Assembly (NCBI GenBank): GCA_021778515.1 | Contig: JAJYCJ010000019.1 | Coordinates: 1-41,641 of the forward strand | DNA length: 41,641 nucleotides | From: Acidobacteriota bacterium | GTDB lineage: Bacteria; Acidobacteriota; UBA4820; DSQY01 | Reading direction: 5' to 3' | Shown: one piece after another, positions 31,228 to 40,691 of the stretch | How positions within the stretch are numbered: the stretch's first letter is position 1 | How the letters are laid out: the number at the start of each line of letters is the position of its first letter | Position numbers and translations under genes: made by a program | The notes under the pieces: generated by a model | The model's input: only the letters and a program-made list of their open reading frames with translations | What the model was told of the DNA's origin: nothing | Database searches by the model: none

Positions 31228-33360
31228 CTACTCGGAGGCCTGGCGCAGCTCCTGGACCACGCGCCGGGCGTCGTAGAGGCGCGTGAGCGCCTCGAAGATG
31301 GCGGGCGCGTCCACGGCGACGCATCGGGCGCTGCCTTGTTCGTGGAGGAAGGAGTTGGGGATGTTCGGGGCGTTGCCGTCGAAGACGAGGCCGACGAGCT
31401 TGCCCTCTTCGTCCACGACGGGGCTCCCCGAGTTTCCGCCCGTGATGTCGGCGGTGCAGACAAAGTCCAGCGGGGTCTTCAGCGCGAGTTGGCCGCGACG
31501 CGCCTGCTCCGTCTCGCTGAGTTGGAAATCACCTTCGTCATCGAACGAATAGGCGCGGTCGTAGAGGCCGTAGAAGGTGGTCTGGAACGGCACCTCGGTG
31601 GTGTCGGAGGAATAGCCCTCGACCCTCCCGAAGGCCAGTCGGAGCGTGCCCGTGGCGTCGGGGTAGAGCGCGTCGCCGCCGAGGGCGAACTGCGCCCGGG
31701 CGATGTCGTCGAGCGCGGGCTGAACCACGGCCTCCACGTTGTCCCCGAGGGCCGCGTCGATGTTCCGGAGCGCCGGGTCCAGCAGGCGCGCGAAGGCAAG
31801 GAGGGGATCTTCGCAAGTCCTCACGGCGGCGCCGTCATTCCTGAGCAGGGACACGCGGAAGGCCTCGTCGTAGAGGCGCGTGCCGCGCACGAGTTCGCGG
31901 GCGCGCCGCTTCGGGCTCTCGCCCGAGAGGAGGGCCTTCACGTACGGGTCCGCCGCGCCGACTCTGTCCCGGAGAACGGTCAGAGCGTGGGCCAGCAGGG
32001 CCTCATCCAGTGTCCTGCTGTAGGAGCTCGGGGCCTCCAGGTTCCGCAGGAGGCCTGGGATCTGCGACTCGTGATAGCCGGGGAGGCGGTCCGAATCGGG
32101 CCTTCTGACCTCCTCGGCGTACCGGAGGATGTCGAGCGCGGTCCCGGTGAGGCCGATGGCGTCGGGGACGCGGCCTTCATACGTGATCTGGTCGAAGTGG
32201 GCCCGCTGCCATTGCACGGCCCGCGCCACCTGCTGCCAGGCCTTCTCATAGCGTGTCAGGTCGGGCCTCTTGGCGATCGCCTCTCTGAGGGCGTTTTCCG
32301 CGCGCGCCTTCTCGGCCATCAGCTCGGGGTCCTCGAGCCCTTGGAGCTCGCCCCGGATGACCTTGAGCCGGTTGTGCAGGTAGAACAGCGCGGACTGGGC
32401 CTCCTCGGCCTGCCGCGGGCCTGTCTTGCTGTAGGCCGTCACGATCTGATCCAGGCCTGCAAGGTCTTCCGCGGCGGCGGGGTAGCTCAGGTCGCGGAAG
32501 TAGGTGAGCTGGGCCAGGGTGGCGAGGCGGTGCGTCCTCGCTGGGTTCCCTGAGACGAAGACGGGCATGCCCTCCCTGACGCCGGCCGCCGCGATCCTCA
32601 GGTAGTCCGGCGTTCGGGCGGGCCTGCCGTTCTGGTAGGCTCTCAGAAAGGCGAAATCGAGATCGTAACGGGGATAGCCGAAGTTGTCAGAATCCCTTCC
32701 GAAATAGGCCGCCTTCTCCTCCGGCGCCATGACCGCGCGCAGGTCCGTGTACTCCTTGTACCGGTAGAGGACGTAGCGGGCGCCGCCGAAGAGGGCGACC
32801 ACCTCTCCCCGGAGGCCGGTCTTTTCCCGGCACTGCCTTTCCAGGCCGGCGATGGCGGCCTCGCGAGCCTTCTGGGCCAGGGCGGGCGTCACGCCCGACT
32901 TCGCCGCGGCCTGCACCAGGGGCGTGACGTCCTCTATGGACATCAGGACTCGGGCCACGGCCCCGGGGAGCCTCAACTCCTGGCTCCGTCTCTTGGCGTA
33001 GAAGCCGTCCCTGACGTAATTGTGCCCGGGCGTGGAGATCTGCTGGAGGTAAATGCGGGCCACGTGGTGGTTGGTGAGAATCAGCCCATCGGGCGAGACG
33101 AAGGAGGCGCTGGCCCCGCCGATGCCGACGGAGGCCAGCCGAAGGTGGTCCAGCCAGGCCTGGGTGGGCGTGAAGCCGAGCTCCTTCTGGAGAAGCGGGA
33201 GCGGCGGGTGGTCGTAAGTCCACATGCCCTCGGCGGCTCTGGTCGCCGGGGACAGGGCGAGGTTGCAAAGCACGCCGAGTGCGGCCACGAGGAAGGGCCA
33301 GGAGCGGCCGTGCCCTCCGACCGCGCCCTTTTCTCCTGCCGATTGGGTCTTTCCTTCCAT
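31228..33360 (-). CDS. S46 family dipeptidyl-peptidase (DPP7-like), second paralogue
   Basis: The 710-residue product starts with a signal peptide (WPFLVAALGVLCNLALSP...ATRA) leading to AEGMWTYDHPP. The S46 triad is His99 in TNHHVA, Asp235 in YDLDFAFLR and Ser644 in GGNSGSP. VFDGN again carries Gly at the specificity position, so DPP7-like hydrophobic preference is inferred. Upstream in-frame codons to 33477 look non-coding; the ATG at 33360 gives a normal N-terminus, although no good ribosome site is visible. It resembles the protein at 261 throughout but with clear divergence, so the duplication is old. The M19 dipeptidase follows. Confidence 0.93.
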   Translation of the reverse strand: MEGKTQSAGEKGAVGGHGRSWPFLVAALGVLCNLALSPATRAAEGMWTYDHPPLPLLQKELGFTPTQAWLDHLRLASVGIGGASASFVSPDGLILTNHHVARIYLQQISTPGHNYVRDGFYAKRRSQELRLPGAVARVLMSIEDVTPLVQAAAKSGVTPALAQKAREAAIAGLERQCREKTGLRGEVVALFGGARYVLYRYKEYTDLRAVMAPEEKAAYFGRDSDNFGYPRYDLDFAFLRAYQNGRPARTPDYLRIAAAGVREGMPVFVSGNPARTHRLATLAQLTYFRDLSYPAAAEDLAGLDQIVTAYSKTGPRQAEEAQSALFYLHNRLKVIRGELQGLEDPELMAEKARAENALREAIAKRPDLTRYEKAWQQVARAVQWQRAHFDQITYEGRVPDAIGLTGTALDILRYAEEVRRPDSDRLPGYHESQIPGLLRNLEAPSSYSRTLDEALLAHALTVLRDRVGAADPYVKALLSGESPKRRARELVRGTRLYDEAFRVSLLRNDGAAVRTCEDPLLAFARLLDPALRNIDAALGDNVEAVVQPALDDIARAQFALGGDALYPDATGTLRLAFGRVEGYSSDTTEVPFQTTFYGLYDRAYSFDDEGDFQLSETEQARRGQLALKTPLDFVCTADITGGNSGSPVVDEEGKLVGLVFDGNAPNIPNSFLHEQGSARCVAVDAPAIFEALTRLYDARRVVQELRQASE

Positions 33361-33481
33361 GCGGGTAGATACCTCGGAGAGGAGGCGGATATTTCCGGCG
33401 CTGAAGCCGCAGGATGTTCTTGCCCCGCGGCGATGGACCAGAAGGCCCTGCCTGGCCGGCGGTTGCGGCCCCAGCACGCTG

Positions 33482-33982
33482 CTAGCGGGCTCGGTAGACG
33501 GTGACGGTGACGGTGGCGGAGGAGCCGGTGCTGTTGTAGAGCAGGAGCCGGTAGCGGGGGAAGCCCACCTCGAAGCGCGTCTGCTTGGCCATGAAGTAGG
33601 GAAAGCCCTGGCCGGTGACGGGGGCGGTGATCTCCAGCGGCACCGGCAGGAGGAGCAGGTTGGCGTAGGCCCTGTCGAAGGGTGAAACGTCGGGGATGAG
33701 GATGGCGCCGATGACGCCGGTCTTGGCGGGCTGGTCCTTCATCTCCCCCGCGAGGTTGACGACGAGGGTGCTGTAGCCGTCCGCGTCGAAGGTGCCGCAA
33801 TCCACGAGATCGGCCGTGTCGGCCCGCTCCACGGGCGGCACGATGACGCCCCGGAAGCCCACGAGCTGGCCCATGTCGATGGTCTGCCAGCGCGACGTGT
33901 CGGCGGCGAAGCCGAGGCCCATCGCGAGCGCGGCCACGGTGAACATTCCGAACCCGATCCATGAACCTCTGGCGCGAGCCAT
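33482..33982 (-). CDS. Secreted protein of unknown function
   Basis: The 166-residue product has a signal peptide (FGMFTVAALAMGLGFAAD) and a compact beta-rich body with DCGTFDADGYSTLVVNLAG and a final RLLLYNSTGSSATVTVTVY, which suggests a jelly-roll or Ig-like sandwich. No family was recognised. ATG at 33982 follows GGGAGGAGG. It begins 25 bases after the urocanate hydratase gene on the same strand and is probably transcribed with it, though a functional link with histidine use is not obvious. Confidence 0.75.
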   Translation of the reverse strand: MARARGSWIGFGMFTVAALAMGLGFAADTSRWQTIDMGQLVGFRGVIVPPVERADTADLVDCGTFDADGYSTLVVNLAGEMKDQPAKTGVIGAILIPDVSPFDRAYANLLLLPVPLEITAPVTGQGFPYFMAKQTRFEVGFPRYRLLLYNSTGSSATVTVTVYRAR

Positions 33983-34007
33983 GGCCACCCTCCTCCCAAC
34001 CCTTCCC

Positions 34008-36017
34008 TCAGTCCCGTTTCGACGCGGCCTGCACGGTCCGGGCCACCAGCCCCTCATCCGCCACGGCGGGCTCTGTGATGTGGCCCTTTCCGGTCATCTT
34101 GGCGTTCCAGCTTCGGGCCGTTTCGATGGCGTTGGGGTTGCGGGCCCAGGCGCGGCGGGCGATCCCGCCGGTGACGTCCCAATCGAGGGCCGAGGCGATG
34201 ACGGCGTCGGTGCGCTCGGAGCCGTCCAGGAGGAGGCCGAAACCGCCGTTGAAACACTTGCCGGTGCCCACGCCGCCGCCGTTCGAGAGGACGGCGTACG
34301 TCATGCCCCGGGCGACGTTGCCGGCCCAGCACTGGTGGGCCATGTCGGAGGCGTAGGCGCTCCCGTCGTAGATGTTGGCCGTCTCGCGGAAGGGGGAGTC
34401 GGTCCCCTGCACGTCGTGGTGGTCGCGGCCCATGATGACGGGGCCGATCTCGCCCCTGCGGACCATGTCGTTGAACTTCAGGGCGATCTTCACGCGGCCC
34501 TCGGCGTCGGCGTAGAGGATGCGGGCCTGGGTGCCCACGACGAGCCGGTTCTTCTTGGCGTCCTTCACCCAGTGGTAGTTGTCGCGGTCCTGGGAGCGGC
34601 GCGCCGGGTCGATGCAGGAGGCGGCCGCGGCGTCGGTCTTGTCCAGGTCGTCCGGTCTGCCGGAGAGGCAGACCCAGCGGAAGGGGCCGTAGCCGTAATC
34701 GAAGCAGAGGGGCCCCATGATGTCCTCCACGTATGAGGGCCAGATGAAGCCGTCGTTGGTGTCCCGGCCGTTCTTCGCGATCTCTATGACACCCGCGTCG
34801 AGGATGGCCTTCAGGAAGGAGTTTCCATAGTCCCAGAAGCGCGCCCCCTTGTCAGTGAGACGCCTGAGGACGGCGTAGTGCCTCTTCAGGCTCTCGTGGA
34901 CCTTGGCCTTGAAGGCGGGGAAGTCCTCCTTGAGGAGGGCCTTGGCCTGATCGTAGGTGAGGCCGGCGGGGCAGTAGCCCCCCTCGTAGGCGGCGTGGCA
35001 GGAGGTCTGGTCGGAGAGGAGCTCGGCGGGCCAGGCGCGGGCCTCGGCGTACTCCAGCAGGTCCACCACGTTGCCGTGGTAGGCGATGGAGAGGGGCTCG
35101 CGCTTGGCGAGGCCCTCGCGCATCCAGCGCTCGATCTCGGCAAGGTCCCCAGAGACGCGGCCCACCCAGCCTTGCTCGTGGCGCGTCTCGATGCGGCTGG
35201 CGTCCACCTCGGCGGTGACGGAGACGGCCCCCGCGATGTCGGCGGCCTTCGGCTGGGCGCCCGACATGCCGCCCAGGCCCGAGGTCAGAAAGAGGTGGCC
35301 GCGCAGGTCCTGGTCCTGCGGGATGCCCAGGTAGAGGCGGCCCGCGTTCAGCAGGGTGATGTAGGTGCCGTGGACGATGCCCTGGGGGCCGATGTACATC
35401 CAGCCGCCGGCGGTCATCTGGCCGTAGTTCACGCAGCCCATGGCGGCGAGGCGGTGGAACTCCTCGGCGGTGTCGAACATTCCCACCATGAGGCCGTTGG
35501 TGATGATCGCGCGCGGGGCCTCGGGGCGCGAGGGGAAGAGGCCGAGGGGGTGGCCCGAGGAGACCACCAGCGTCTGGTTCTCGTCCATCTCCGCAAGGTA
35601 ACGCTTGACGAGAAGGTACTGCATCCAATTCTGGAAGACCTGCCCCGTCTCGCCGTAGGTGACGAGCTCGTAGGGGTAGAGGGCCACGTCGAAATCGAGG
35701 TTGTTGTCGATCATGACCTGCATGCCCCGCGCTTGCAGGATCTTTCCCGGATACTCGTGGACGGGCCGGCCGTAGAGCCGGCCCTCGGGGCGGAAGCGAT
35801 AGCCGTAGATGCGGCCGCGGGTGGCGAGCTCGTCGAGGAATTCGGGCGCCAGCTCCTCGTGGAAGCGGGCGGGAACGTAGCGCAGGGCGTTCTTCAGGGC
35901 GGTCTCCGTATCCTTGCGATTCAGCCGGAAGCCGCGGCTCGGCGCCCGGCGGATGCCCTCCTGAAAAGCCTTCTGGGGCGGAAGCTGCTCGAAATCCAGT
36001 TCGAATGTGGTGGCCAT
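34008..36017 (-). CDS. hutU: Urocanate hydratase (long form)
   Basis: At 669 residues this is the long form of urocanase (bacterial HutU of the Pseudomonas type is about 555). Recognisable segments include YPGKILQARGMQVMIDNN, LVVSSGHPLGLFPS, GGWMYIGPQGIVHGTYITL, TSGLGGMSGAQPKAADI (NAD region) and VIMGRDHHDVQGTDSPFRE. It converts urocanate to imidazolonepropionate, the second step of histidine degradation, with tightly bound NAD+. GAGGGG precedes the ATG. No other hut gene lies in the window, so the pathway is not clustered here. Confidence 0.96.
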   Translation of the reverse strand: MATTFELDFEQLPPQKAFQEGIRRAPSRGFRLNRKDTETALKNALRYVPARFHEELAPEFLDELATRGRIYGYRFRPEGRLYGRPVHEYPGKILQARGMQVMIDNNLDFDVALYPYELVTYGETGQVFQNWMQYLLVKRYLAEMDENQTLVVSSGHPLGLFPSRPEAPRAIITNGLMVGMFDTAEEFHRLAAMGCVNYGQMTAGGWMYIGPQGIVHGTYITLLNAGRLYLGIPQDQDLRGHLFLTSGLGGMSGAQPKAADIAGAVSVTAEVDASRIETRHEQGWVGRVSGDLAEIERWMREGLAKREPLSIAYHGNVVDLLEYAEARAWPAELLSDQTSCHAAYEGGYCPAGLTYDQAKALLKEDFPAFKAKVHESLKRHYAVLRRLTDKGARFWDYGNSFLKAILDAGVIEIAKNGRDTNDGFIWPSYVEDIMGPLCFDYGYGPFRWVCLSGRPDDLDKTDAAAASCIDPARRSQDRDNYHWVKDAKKNRLVVGTQARILYADAEGRVKIALKFNDMVRRGEIGPVIMGRDHHDVQGTDSPFRETANIYDGSAYASDMAHQCWAGNVARGMTYAVLSNGGGVGTGKCFNGGFGLLLDGSERTDAVIASALDWDVTGGIARRAWARNPNAIETARSWNAKMTGKGHITEPAVADEGLVARTVQAASKRD

Positions 36018-36258
36018 GGGAATCCCCTCATCTTGAGAGATGAGTATAGCGCAGGGGAGGGGTGGCGGGTGAAAAGCGGAGGAGGGCAGGAGCCGCCTGG
36101 TGGCCGATGCAGCGGAGAGTGCGGATCATGCCTGTCCAAAACAATTTCAGCTTGCACTGGTAGGGTTTGCCTTCCGGGGCGAAGCGCAGGCTGCTATTGG
36201 CGCATCCATCCCAAGCCGGGGACCGCCAAGCCACAATCCAACGGCTTCCTCCGACTCA

Positions 36259-36286
36259 TTGACTTATGCTGCGGCGCAACTATAAT
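36259..36286 (+). promoter_or_regulatory. Strong sigma-70 type promoter of the first acyl-CoA ligase gene
   Basis: TTGACT (36259-36264) and a perfect TATAAT (36281-36286) are 16 bases apart. The start near 36293 gives a ~187-nt leader. The same layout recurs upstream of the second ligase. The rest of 36018-36479 has no gene. Confidence 0.75.
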
Positions 36287-36479
36287 GACATCAGGTACAT
36301 TCACAATAGGGGTTCCGGGAGCTCGGCGGCAGTCCGATGCGAGGTGCGGGCCAAGGCGCGCGCATGCCGGCGATCCGTTCAGGCGGGCGCGACACATCGC
36401 CGGAGCGGCGGGGACTCCCGTGCTGCGGGGGTGGGCGGCCGTGGGAGCCGTCCGAACGGCCGGGACAGGAGGGTAAACC

Positions 36480-38180
36480 ATGGAGGAGCGTTTCTGGCAC
36501 CGTCACTACGATCCGAAGGTACCTCCGAGCTTGGATTATCCAAAAGTACCGCTCCACCGTTTTCTCGACGACTCGGCGGCCAAATTCCCCGACCGGGTCG
36601 CCATCACCTTCCTCGGCAAGCAGATCACCTACGGGGAGCTGCTGGGATCCTGCAACGCCTTCGCGCGGGGCCTGGCCGACATGGGCGTCCGCAAGGGCGC
36701 CCGGGTGGCCCTCTACCTGCCCAACGTCCCTCAGATGGTCATCGCCTACTACGGCGTGTTCAAAGCCGGGGCGATCTGCGTGCCTACGAACCCCCTCTAC
36801 ACCGAGAGGGAGCTGTCCTACCAGCTCAAAGATTCCGGCGCCAAGGTGCTCGTGACGCTGGACCTGGATCTCACGCTCTCCAAGGTCAAGGCGGTCAAGG
36901 ATTCGGTGGGGCTGGAGAAGGTCATCGTCGGGCGGGTCAGCGACTACCTGCCCTTCCCCAAGAGCCTCCTCTACCCGCTGGTGAAGCGCAAGGAACTGGC
37001 GCGGGTGCCCGCTGACGGCGGCTACGTCCGCTTCAAGGATCTGATCAGGAAGAATGGGAAGACGGCCCCCGAGGTCGAGGTGGAGCCCTCGGATACCGCT
37101 GCTCTGATGTACACGGGGGGCACGACGGGTGTTTCCAAGGGTGCCGTGCTGACGCACGCCAACATGGTGGCGAACACCTACCACTTCTTTTGCTGGGCCA
37201 GCGCCGGGGAGATGAAAGATACTCCCCAGGAATCCATCATGGCGGTCCTGCCGCTTTTCCACTGTTTCGGTATGGCGGCCTGCATGCACAGCAGCATTCT
37301 GTGGGGCGGCAGGCTGATCCTCTTTCCGACGCGGCCCAAGCCGGACGTCTCGGACCTGCTGGAGATGATCCGCGACGAGCAGCCGGATTATCTCCCGGGC
37401 GTTCCCGCCCTCTACACCGCCATGGCCAACAACCCGCGGGCCAAGGAGTACAAGGTGGACTGCATCAAGGGCTGCATGTCCGGCGCGGCGCCCCTGCCCG
37501 TGGAGGTGCTGCAGAAGTTCGAAGCCATGACGGGCGGGAAGATCTTCGAGGGCTACGGCCTCTCCGAGACCGCGCCATTCGCCGCGGCCAACCCCAGGCT
37601 CGGCCTGAGGAAAGTCGGGTCCGTCGGTCTCCCTTTTATCGACACGGAGATCCGCATCGTGGACCAAGAGACGGGCGAGCGTGACATGCCCATCGGCGAA
37701 GCCGGAGAGATCCTCATCAAGGGCCCGCAGGTCATGAAGGGCTACTGGAACCGGCCGGAGGAGACGAAGGCCAGCCTGCGGGACGGGTGGCTCTACACGG
37801 GGGACATCGGCCGGATGGACGAGGACGGCTACGTGTTCATCGTGGACCGCAAGAAGGACATGGTCATCACGGGCGGCTTCAACGTCTACCCGAGGGACGT
37901 GGAGGAGGTCCTCTACGAGCACCCGAAGGTTCTGGAGGCTGGGGTCATCGGCGTACCGGACGAGCGGTCGGGGGAGCGCGTGAAGGCCTTCGTCGTTTTA
38001 AAGGAGGGTCAAACGGCGACGGCCGAGGAGATCATCGAGTTCTGCAAGACCAAGCTCACGGCCTACAAGGTGCCCAAGTACGTGGAGTTCCGGAAGGAGC
38101 TACCCAAAAACAACGTGGGCAAGCTCCTGCGCCGCGTGCTCAAGGAAGAGGACAGAGGCCGCTCCGCGAAGTCGCCGTGA
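36480..38180 (+). CDS. Long-chain fatty-acid-CoA ligase (AMP-binding), paralogue 1
   Basis: The 566-residue product is an ANL-superfamily ligase: A3 loop MYTGGTTGVSKGA, A5 GYGLSETAPF, A7 YTGDIGRMDEDG, A8 RKKDMVITGGFNVYPRD, and A10 PKNNVGKLLRR with the catalytic Lys. It activates a fatty acid as acyl-AMP, then acyl-CoA, for beta-oxidation or lipid synthesis; chain length is not evident. No membrane anchor is visible. GGAGGG precedes the ATG. Its first ~250 and last ~390 coding bases are almost identical to those of the next gene while the middle differs. Confidence 0.94.
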   Translation: MEERFWHRHYDPKVPPSLDYPKVPLHRFLDDSAAKFPDRVAITFLGKQITYGELLGSCNAFARGLADMGVRKGARVALYLPNVPQMVIAYYGVFKAGAICVPTNPLYTERELSYQLKDSGAKVLVTLDLDLTLSKVKAVKDSVGLEKVIVGRVSDYLPFPKSLLYPLVKRKELARVPADGGYVRFKDLIRKNGKTAPEVEVEPSDTAALMYTGGTTGVSKGAVLTHANMVANTYHFFCWASAGEMKDTPQESIMAVLPLFHCFGMAACMHSSILWGGRLILFPTRPKPDVSDLLEMIRDEQPDYLPGVPALYTAMANNPRAKEYKVDCIKGCMSGAAPLPVEVLQKFEAMTGGKIFEGYGLSETAPFAAANPRLGLRKVGSVGLPFIDTEIRIVDQETGERDMPIGEAGEILIKGPQVMKGYWNRPEETKASLRDGWLYTGDIGRMDEDGYVFIVDRKKDMVITGGFNVYPRDVEEVLYEHPKVLEAGVIGVPDERSGERVKAFVVLKEGQTATAEEIIEFCKTKLTAYKVPKYVEFRKELPKNNVGKLLRRVLKEEDRGRSAKSP

Positions 38181-38258
38181 ACGGGAAGGCGGCCGGGATG
38201 GCCGCGAAGGCATCCAGGGGACACCGGTGGAGGGCCGTGATGCGGCTCGGACCTGGCA

Positions 38259-38286
38259 TTGACCGATTCTGCAAATCCCCTATACT
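38259..38286 (+). promoter_or_regulatory. Sigma-70 type promoter of the second acyl-CoA ligase gene
   Basis: TTGACC (38259-38264) and TATACT (38281-38286) have the same 16-base spacer and nearly the same distance to the start codon as in the first copy. The surrounding bases differ, so the two promoters have diverged outside the core. Confidence 0.65.
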
Positions 38287-38472
38287 GAAACCACCTACGG
38301 TTGCCGCGTGGCCCAGCGGGTGAGGGGGCGGGATTCCGGTGTGAGGGGCTCGATAGAGTACCGGAAAGACGGGGGAGTCGTTCGCGCACAGAGTGAGGCG
38401 GAAGGCGCCTTGACCATCACGCCCGTTTGGGCGCGGCGAGCCGTGTAGGGGCACAGAGAGGGAGGGTAAACC

Positions 38473-40161
38473 ATGGAGGAGCGTTTCTGGCACCGTCACT
38501 ACGATCCGAAGGTACCTCCGAGCTTGGATTATCCAAAAGTGCCGCTCCACCGTTTTCTCGACGACTCGGCGGCCAAATTCCCCGACCGGGTCGCCATCAG
38601 CTTCCTCGGCAAGCAGATCACCTACCGGGAGCTGCTGGGATCCTGCAATGCCTTCGCGCGGGGCCTGGCCGACATGGGCGTCCGCAAGGGGGCCCGGGTG
38701 GCCCTCTACCTGCCCAACGTGCCGCACATGGTCATCGCCTACTACGGCGTTCTGAAGGCCGGTGGCATCTGCGTGCCCACCAATCCGCTCTACACGGAAC
38801 GCGAGCTATCCCACCAGGTGAAGGATTCCGGGGCCAAGGTGCTCGTGACGCTGGACCTGGATCTGACCCTCTCCAAGGTCAAGGCGGTCAAGGATTCGGT
38901 GGGGCTGGAGAAGGTCATCGTGGGCAGGGTCAGCGATTACCTGCCCTTCCCGAAGAGCCTCCTCTACCCGCTGGTGAAGCGCAAGGAACTGACGGCGGTG
39001 CCGGCTGACGGGGGCTACGTCCGCTTCAAGGAGCTGGCCGGTCGAAAGGAGGTGTCGCCTCCGGAGGTGGCCGTGGAGCCACAGGAGCCGGCCGTCCTCA
39101 TGTACACGGGCGGCACGACGGGCCTCTCCAAGGGAGCGGTCCTGACCCACGCGAACCTCCTGACCAACGCGCTCCAGTGCTACTGCTGGGCCACCGGAGG
39201 GGAGATGAAGAACACCCCCCAGGAATCCATCATGACGGTCCTTCCGCTCTTCCACAGCTTCGGGATGACGACCTGCATGAACTTCGGCATCCTGAGCGCA
39301 TCCAGGCTGATCCTCTTCCCCGCGCGGCCCAAGCCGGACGTCTCGGACCTCTTGGAGATGATCCGCGACGAGCAGCCGGGCCTCCTGCCGGGAGTTCCGG
39401 CGCTCTACACGGCCATGGCCAACAATCCGCGCGTCAAGGAGTACAAGGTGGACTGCATCAAGGCCTGCGTCTCCGGTGCTGCGCCTCTCCCGGTGGAGGT
39501 TCTCCAGAAGTTCGAGGCCATCACGGGCGCCAAGATCATGGAGGGCTATGGCCTCTCGGAGACTTCGCCCGTAGTGACGGGGAACCCCATGCTGGGGTTG
39601 AGAAAGCCTGGCTCCATCGGCGTCCCCTGGCCGGACACGGAAATCCGCATCGTGGACCAGACCACGGGGGAGACCGACGTGCCGCTCGGGGAGTCGGGGG
39701 AGATCCTCATCAGGGGCCCGCAGGTCATGAAGGGCTACTGGAACCGGCCGGAGGAGACGAAGGCCAGCCTGCGGGACGGGTGGCTCTACACGGGGGACAT
39801 CGGCCGGATGGACGAGGACGGCTACGTGTTCATCGTGGACCGCAAGAAGGACATGGTCATCACGGGCGGCTTCAACGTCTACCCGAGGGACGTGGAGGAG
39901 GTCCTCTACGAGCACCCGAAGGTTCTGGAGGCTGGGGTCATCGGCGTACCAGACGAGCGGTCGGGGGAGCGCGTGAAGGCCTTCGTGGTTTTAAAGGAGG
40001 GCCAGACGGCGACGGCCGAGGAGATCATCGAGTTCTGCAGGACCAAACTCACGGCCTACAAGGTGCCCAAGTACGTGGAGTTCCGGAAGGAGCTACCGAA
40101 GAACAACGTGGGCAAGCTCCTGCGCCGCGTGCTGAGGGAGGAGAGCGGGGGGGCGCGCTAG
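38473..40161 (+). CDS. Long-chain fatty-acid-CoA ligase (AMP-binding), paralogue 2
   Basis: The 562-residue product has all ANL motifs: MYTGGTTGLSKGA, GYGLSETSPV, YTGDIGRMDEDG, RKKDMVITGGFNVYPRD and PKNNVGKLLRR. It differs from paralogue 1 mainly at residues ~185-415, which shape the acyl pocket (for example LLTNALQCYCWATGGEM against MVANTYHFFCWASAGEM), so a different acyl preference is plausible. The ribosome region GGGAGGGTAAACC is shared with the first gene. It has its own promoter 187 bases upstream. No terminator was found. Confidence 0.94.
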   Translation: MEERFWHRHYDPKVPPSLDYPKVPLHRFLDDSAAKFPDRVAISFLGKQITYRELLGSCNAFARGLADMGVRKGARVALYLPNVPHMVIAYYGVLKAGGICVPTNPLYTERELSHQVKDSGAKVLVTLDLDLTLSKVKAVKDSVGLEKVIVGRVSDYLPFPKSLLYPLVKRKELTAVPADGGYVRFKELAGRKEVSPPEVAVEPQEPAVLMYTGGTTGLSKGAVLTHANLLTNALQCYCWATGGEMKNTPQESIMTVLPLFHSFGMTTCMNFGILSASRLILFPARPKPDVSDLLEMIRDEQPGLLPGVPALYTAMANNPRVKEYKVDCIKACVSGAAPLPVEVLQKFEAITGAKIMEGYGLSETSPVVTGNPMLGLRKPGSIGVPWPDTEIRIVDQTTGETDVPLGESGEILIRGPQVMKGYWNRPEETKASLRDGWLYTGDIGRMDEDGYVFIVDRKKDMVITGGFNVYPRDVEEVLYEHPKVLEAGVIGVPDERSGERVKAFVVLKEGQTATAEEIIEFCRTKLTAYKVPKYVEFRKELPKNNVGKLLRRVLREESGGAR

Positions 40162-40691
40162 TGTCGTGTCCCCGTCTTGCGTTTGCCATGGTATCTTCCC
40201 GGGACACAGCACTTCCCCAGGGCTCCGCCCCTAGTGCGCCCGTCTGCGGCGGGCTGTTACCCCGAAGGAGCGGGGAGGCTTCTTCCCCGCACCCCTTCGT
40301 GGGTTGTCAATCGCCCGCTTCCATGGCGAACCCATCACCGGGACGACACGCTAGAGTGGCCCGGTCCAGCGTGCTGCGAAGCCGATCGGCAAGGCGTACG
40401 GATGGCGGGGCCGTCCGAGAGGCCATTCGGCTGGATGGCCGGGGGGAGGGGATGATGGGCCTTCTCGCCATGGCGCGCTTCATCGAAATTGGCCAGCTTT
40501 TCGGGCGGGCAGAGGAGGAGCGCTTCTGAGCCGGCACCCTGCCGCGCTAGGCGAGTTACGCTCCGGGACGGCCTTCAGGACAGGATCGTGCTGAGAGCCC
40601 CCCCCTTGGCCCTCCTGCCCATTGTGGTGCATAATGGAACGCCCGCGAGGCCTTCGCGGCCATCCGGGGTTCCTTCAGGAGGTTTCGGGTC
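40162..40691. other. 530-base intergenic region, no convincing gene
   Basis: A 25-codon ATG frame at 40452-40529 follows GGGGAGGGG and reads MMGLLAMARFIEIGQLFGRA; it is too short to judge. A possible promoter for the cytochrome gene is TTGGCC (40606) and CATAAT (40630) with an 18-base spacer. Confidence 0.4.

Noticed and set aside
40452-40529. 25-codon ATG frame after the second acyl-CoA ligase
   Set aside because: A purine-rich stretch precedes it, but the frame is too short and lies in GC-rich spacer; noted in the gap entry only.
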